Shown in pieces: positions 6,116-8,097 of a stretch of DNA of 8,097 bases (position 1 is its first letter; each line of letters begins with the position of its first letter). The stretch lies in the NCBI GenBank assembly GCA_030431355.1, contig JAUIJG010000240.1, positions 1-8,097 of the forward strand, written 5' to 3'. Made by a program: the position numbers and the translations under genes. The notes below the pieces were generated by a model that worked only from the letters and a program-made list of their open reading frames with translations, ran no database searches and was not told the DNA's origin. This DNA comes from a bacterium. GTDB lineage: Bacteria; Cyanobacteriota; Vampirovibrionia; Obscuribacterales; Obscuribacteraceae.

Positions 6116-6805
6116 CTACATTCTACGGAAGAGACCGACCACGGTACCTTGAATATTCAAATCTTCCTTAGACTTTACGAAAATGGGCTCCATGGAAGAG
6201 TTCGCCGGCTGTAGACGAAACTGCCCGTTCTCTTTGTAGAATCGCTTCAATGTGGCCGAACCGTCTTCGAGTAAAGCAACCACAATCTCTCCATTCATCG
6301 GAGACGGATTAGGTTTTATGATTACCATGTCCCCATCATATATTCCATCTTCAATCATCGACTCACCGCGGACCTCAAGGGCGAAGCAACCGCTGGTGGT
6401 GTAATCGGCATCAAGGTCCAGATAGTCCGAAGTCTCCATGGCATCGATGGGAGAACCAGCGGCAATTCTGCCCCGCATGGGAACTCCTCTCGGTTCGGAC
6501 TCATGGGAGGAATCGTCACTAGAACTAGAGGATGTCGATTGCCCGCTTAGATAATGATCGTTGGCCGGCTCCACCGATAAATGCTTTAGTCCTTCTTCTA
6601 ATACGGTGAGGGACCGGTTAAGTCCGGGCTCCCAATTGACCAATCCTTTTTTCTTCAAGGCAGCCACATGTTGATGAATGGTCATGCGATTCTTGAGACC
6701 AAGCTCTTTGGCAAGCTCAGCAAGAGAAGGTGGGTAGCCGTTCTTATCGGTGAGAACGACTATTGCATCTAGTACATTCTGTTGTCTGGTTGGAAGTGCT
6801 TTCAT
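6116..6805 (-). CDS. lexA: LexA repressor (SOS regulator, self-cleaving)
   Basis: LexA represses SOS genes and inactivates itself by RecA-stimulated autoproteolysis. The 229-residue protein has a winged-helix DNA-binding domain: LPTRQQNVLDAI at 4-15 and recognition helix NRMTIHQHVAALKKKGLV at 39-56, more like Bacillus than E. coli. The cleavage site is Ala116-Gly117 in GRIAAGSPI. The S24 catalytic dyad is Ser149 in RGESMIEDG and Lys187 in ATLKRFYK. The spacing between cleavage site, Ser and Lys matches E. coli LexA within a few residues. The protein is about 27 residues longer, owing to a serine/acid-rich hinge (STSSSSSDDSSHESE, 90-104). The start was chosen at 6805 because the predicted transcription start is near 6835, downstream of the other in-frame ATG codons at 6886, 6862 and 6856, and because MKALPTRQQ is the family N-terminus. 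It ends 54 bases from the convergent rqcH stop. Confidence 0.95.
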   Translation of the reverse strand: MKALPTRQQNVLDAIVVLTDKNGYPPSLAELAKELGLKNRMTIHQHVAALKKKGLVNWEPGLNRSLTVLEEGLKHLSVEPANDHYLSGQSTSSSSSDDSSHESEPRGVPMRGRIAAGSPIDAMETSDYLDLDADYTTSGCFALEVRGESMIEDGIYDGDMVIIKPNPSPMNGEIVVALLEDGSATLKRFYKENGQFRLQPANSSMEPIFVKSKEDLNIQGTVVGLFRRM

Positions 6806-6834
6806 GGTTATTTCTTTGGATTCCCCCGGGACAC

Positions 6835-6846
6835 ATACAAAAGTAT
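6835..6846. promoter_or_regulatory. candidate LexA operator (AC-N4-GT palindrome) over the lexA -10 box
   Basis: ATACAAAAGTAT is a perfect 4+4 palindrome with a 4-base centre. It has the same AC-N4-GT core spacing as the Bacillus box (GAAC-N4-GTTC) and the cyanobacterial box (GTAC-N4-GT-A/T-C). The outer bases differ from both. It covers the -10 hexamer and the predicted start of lexA transcription, the classic position for autorepression. It is inferred from position and architecture only. Confidence 0.45.
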
Positions 6847-6870
6847 AGTACGACATTTGCATGGTGTCTA
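6842..6870 (-). promoter_or_regulatory. lexA promoter (sigma70-type)
   Basis: On the minus strand TAGACA (complement of 6865-6870; 5/6 to TTGACA) is followed after exactly 17 bases by TATACT (complement of 6842-6847; 5/6 to TATAAT). Transcription should start near 6835, giving a 30-base leader before the ATG at 6805. This is the best promoter match in the window. Confidence 0.65.
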
Positions 6871-6967
6871 GCCCCGCCAAAAACATATCCGACGCATATA
6901 CAGCATGCGCGCAGCCACGGTTCGCTGACTTTCCAGCTCATTTTCAGGATTTTGAACAGCGGCGCTA

Positions 6968-7963
6968 CTACAAAATCCGTTTGCCCAGACAGGATAGAAC
7001 AAGCTCAACGGCAAGCTCAGCAGTCTGATTCCTTACATCGAAAGCCGGATTCAACTCTACTATATCTATCGATCTGAGCATCTGAGACTCAGCAAGCAGG
7101 GTGAGAGCAAGGTGGCTCTCCCTGTAATTGAGACCGCCTCGGGCTGCGGTGCTAACACCGGGCGCGGTATCAGGATCAATAACATCGATGTCGAAAGAGA
7201 GATGCAAACCGGAAATGTCGTGTCCCATAGCGCCCAGGGCCAGGTCAGTGACCCTTCCCAGACCTAAATGGTCGATGTCTCTTATGGTGAATGGGGTAAT
7301 GCCGGACTGATTGATAATGTCCCTCTCCGGCTGGTCCAGATCTCTGATACCGACGAGGGCAGACCGATGCGGCTTAACCTTTGGTGAGTAATCCAGCAAT
7401 TCGGTGAGGCGCTTATCGCCATGGCCAAGAGAGACGGCAAAGGGCATTCCGTGAACATTTCCGCTGGCGGATGTGGCAGGCGTGTTGATGTCTCCATGAG
7501 CATCGAACCAGACAAGACCGAACTCCTCTTTTCGCTTTCGGTAGTAGCTGGACACCCCGGCGATGCTACCAATGGCCAGGGAGTGGTCACCACCAATAGT
7601 GATCGGTATAGTGCCGGCTTCCATGGCCGACTCCACAGCCTCCGCCACTTCAAGACTCACCTGGGTAATTTCCGGCACACATTTAGCAGTTGAATTCTGG
7701 TCCCACCAGCAAACGGTGTGGGGAATGTTGATCTCCTTTTCAGAAGCCACTTTGAATCCAAGTTTTTGAATACGTTCAGATAGTTCCTGCACTCGTATGG
7801 CAGCCGGTCCCATACTGGTGCCTTTATGGGGTCCGCCGAGATGGAGTGGTACGTATATGAGCGATACCGAATCGATCTTTTTCTCCGGCAACTCTCTGGT
7901 TCCACTGGTTTCGACATCCAGGTTCTGTTGTGCCAGCGGGGAATTTGAATTCTGTGCCACCAT
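6968..7963 (-). CDS. rocF: arginase (ureohydrolase family)
   Basis: Arginase hydrolyses L-arginine to ornithine and urea with a two-Mn centre. All metal ligands are visible: His127 in GGDHS, Asp154/His156/Asp158 in WFDAHGDIN, and Asp258/Asp260 in SFDIDVIDP. Arginase-specific features are the SGNVHGMP loop (168-174) with catalytic His171 and the VELNP motif with Glu303. The SGN-x-H-G loop favours arginase over agmatinase or formimidoylglutamase, but substrate was not tested. The 331 residues include a polar N-terminal extension of about 30 residues before the first strand (SVSLIYVPLHLGG); mature bacterial arginases are usually about 300. The ATG at 7963 is supported by GGAGG (complement of 7976-7980) 12 bases upstream and by the lack of another Met before residue 51. 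It is followed by lexA in the same direction, 162 bases away with its own promoter, so co-transcription is not needed. Confidence 0.9.
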   Translation of the reverse strand: MVAQNSNSPLAQQNLDVETSGTRELPEKKIDSVSLIYVPLHLGGPHKGTSMGPAAIRVQELSERIQKLGFKVASEKEINIPHTVCWWDQNSTAKCVPEITQVSLEVAEAVESAMEAGTIPITIGGDHSLAIGSIAGVSSYYRKRKEEFGLVWFDAHGDINTPATSASGNVHGMPFAVSLGHGDKRLTELLDYSPKVKPHRSALVGIRDLDQPERDIINQSGITPFTIRDIDHLGLGRVTDLALGAMGHDISGLHLSFDIDVIDPDTAPGVSTAARGGLNYRESHLALTLLAESQMLRSIDIVELNPAFDVRNQTAELAVELVLSCLGKRIL

Positions 7964-7973
7964 CTTTTTCGAC

Positions 7974-7980
7974 CACCTCC
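7974..7980 (-). promoter_or_regulatory. strong ribosome binding site of arginase gene
   Basis: GGAGGTG on the minus strand is a near-perfect anti-Shine-Dalgarno match. It starts about 17 bases before the ATG, with a spacer (GGAGG to ATG, 12 bases) slightly longer than usual. It fixes the start of the arginase gene. Confidence 0.7.
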
Positions 7981-8006
7981 AGATAAAAAGTTTAAGAAAA
8001 ACGGGT

Positions 8007-8056
8007 CATTCCGTCATCGGTCAGGAATGCTAAATTGCGTTACAGACTGCAATCTG
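8007..8056. repeat. two short inverted repeats in the arginase upstream region
   Basis: CATTCC (8007-8012) pairs with GGAATG (8024-8029) across 11 bases. CAGACTGCAATCTG (8043-8056) is a 12-of-14 palindrome. Both lie 40-95 bases upstream of the arginase ATG, in otherwise non-coding sequence where the promoter should be. They could be operator sites, but short repeats of this size occur by chance. No convincing -35/-10 pair was found in 7964-8097. Confidence 0.3.
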
Positions 8057-8097
8057 AAAGCATGTTCAAACGCTATTAGTAGCATCTCTAGTGTATA

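Noticed and set aside
6806..6886. 27-residue N-terminal extension of LexA from the ATG at 6886
   Set aside because: The lexA promoter and predicted transcription start (about 6835) lie downstream of this ATG, and LexA proteins begin at the M-K-A-L-P-T-R-Q-Q position.
7128..8033. Several plus- and minus-strand frames overlapping the arginase gene
   Set aside because: All metal-binding motifs of arginase are in the minus-strand frame 7963-6968; the others lack motifs or ribosome binding sites.
1..8097. CRISPR array, IS element, tRNA or prophage remnant
   Set aside because: No spaced direct repeats, transposase-like frames, cloverleaf or attachment-site duplications were seen on either strand.

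Overview
The window is an ordinary-looking bacterial chromosome segment of moderate G+C content, densely packed with mostly housekeeping genes and no long empty stretch (the longest gene-free gap is about 180 bases). There are no phage, transposon, CRISPR, tRNA or rRNA signatures. The set (LarC, Dus, omega subunit, guanylate kinase, RqcH/NFACT, LexA, arginase) does not identify a lineage by itself. The Bacillus/cyanobacteria-like LexA DNA-binding domain, the 'GKGT' P-loop of Gmk and the serine-rich LexA hinge would fit a non-photosynthetic relative of Cyanobacteria (Melainabacteria/Vampirovibrionia type). That is a guess with low confidence.

Left part (1-1577, minus strand): the N-terminal 313 codons of larC (nickel-pincer cofactor maturation; its C-terminus lies outside the window) are preceded, 5 bases upstream in the same direction, by a secreted protein with two carboxypeptidase-regulatory-like beta-sandwich domains. 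A divergent gap with a good -35/-10 pair leads rightwards into dus (1705-2865, tRNA dihydrouridine synthase).

Middle (2695-4162): the 3' end of dus overlaps, tail to tail and by 171 bases, a 69-codon minus-strand reading frame. That frame has a good Shine-Dalgarno site and encodes a Trp-rich protein with two membrane segments. It is the least explained object here. Two mutually exclusive hairpins lie inside the overlap. Next comes a terminator-like 14-bp stem, then the minus-strand pair gmk-rpoZ (guanylate kinase and RNA polymerase omega), 10 bases apart. A 175-base divergent gap separates gmk from rqcH.

Right part (4163-8097): rqcH (ribosome-associated quality control, plus strand) converges on lexA (minus strand). 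lexA has a clear sigma70-type promoter with an AC-N4-GT palindrome over the -10 box, which fits autorepression. This promoter also indicates that translation starts at 6805, not at the upstream in-frame ATG codons. Upstream of lexA in the same direction is a complete arginase-family gene with a GGAGG ribosome binding site and a leader that holds two short inverted repeats.

Most of the window is conserved core functions (tRNA modification, transcription, GTP supply, rescue of stalled ribosomes, SOS control). No new multi-gene system is evident. The points most worth checking are the small overlapping membrane gene, the unusual dus tail with its alternative hairpins, the lexA operator and hinge, and the secreted partner gene of larC.
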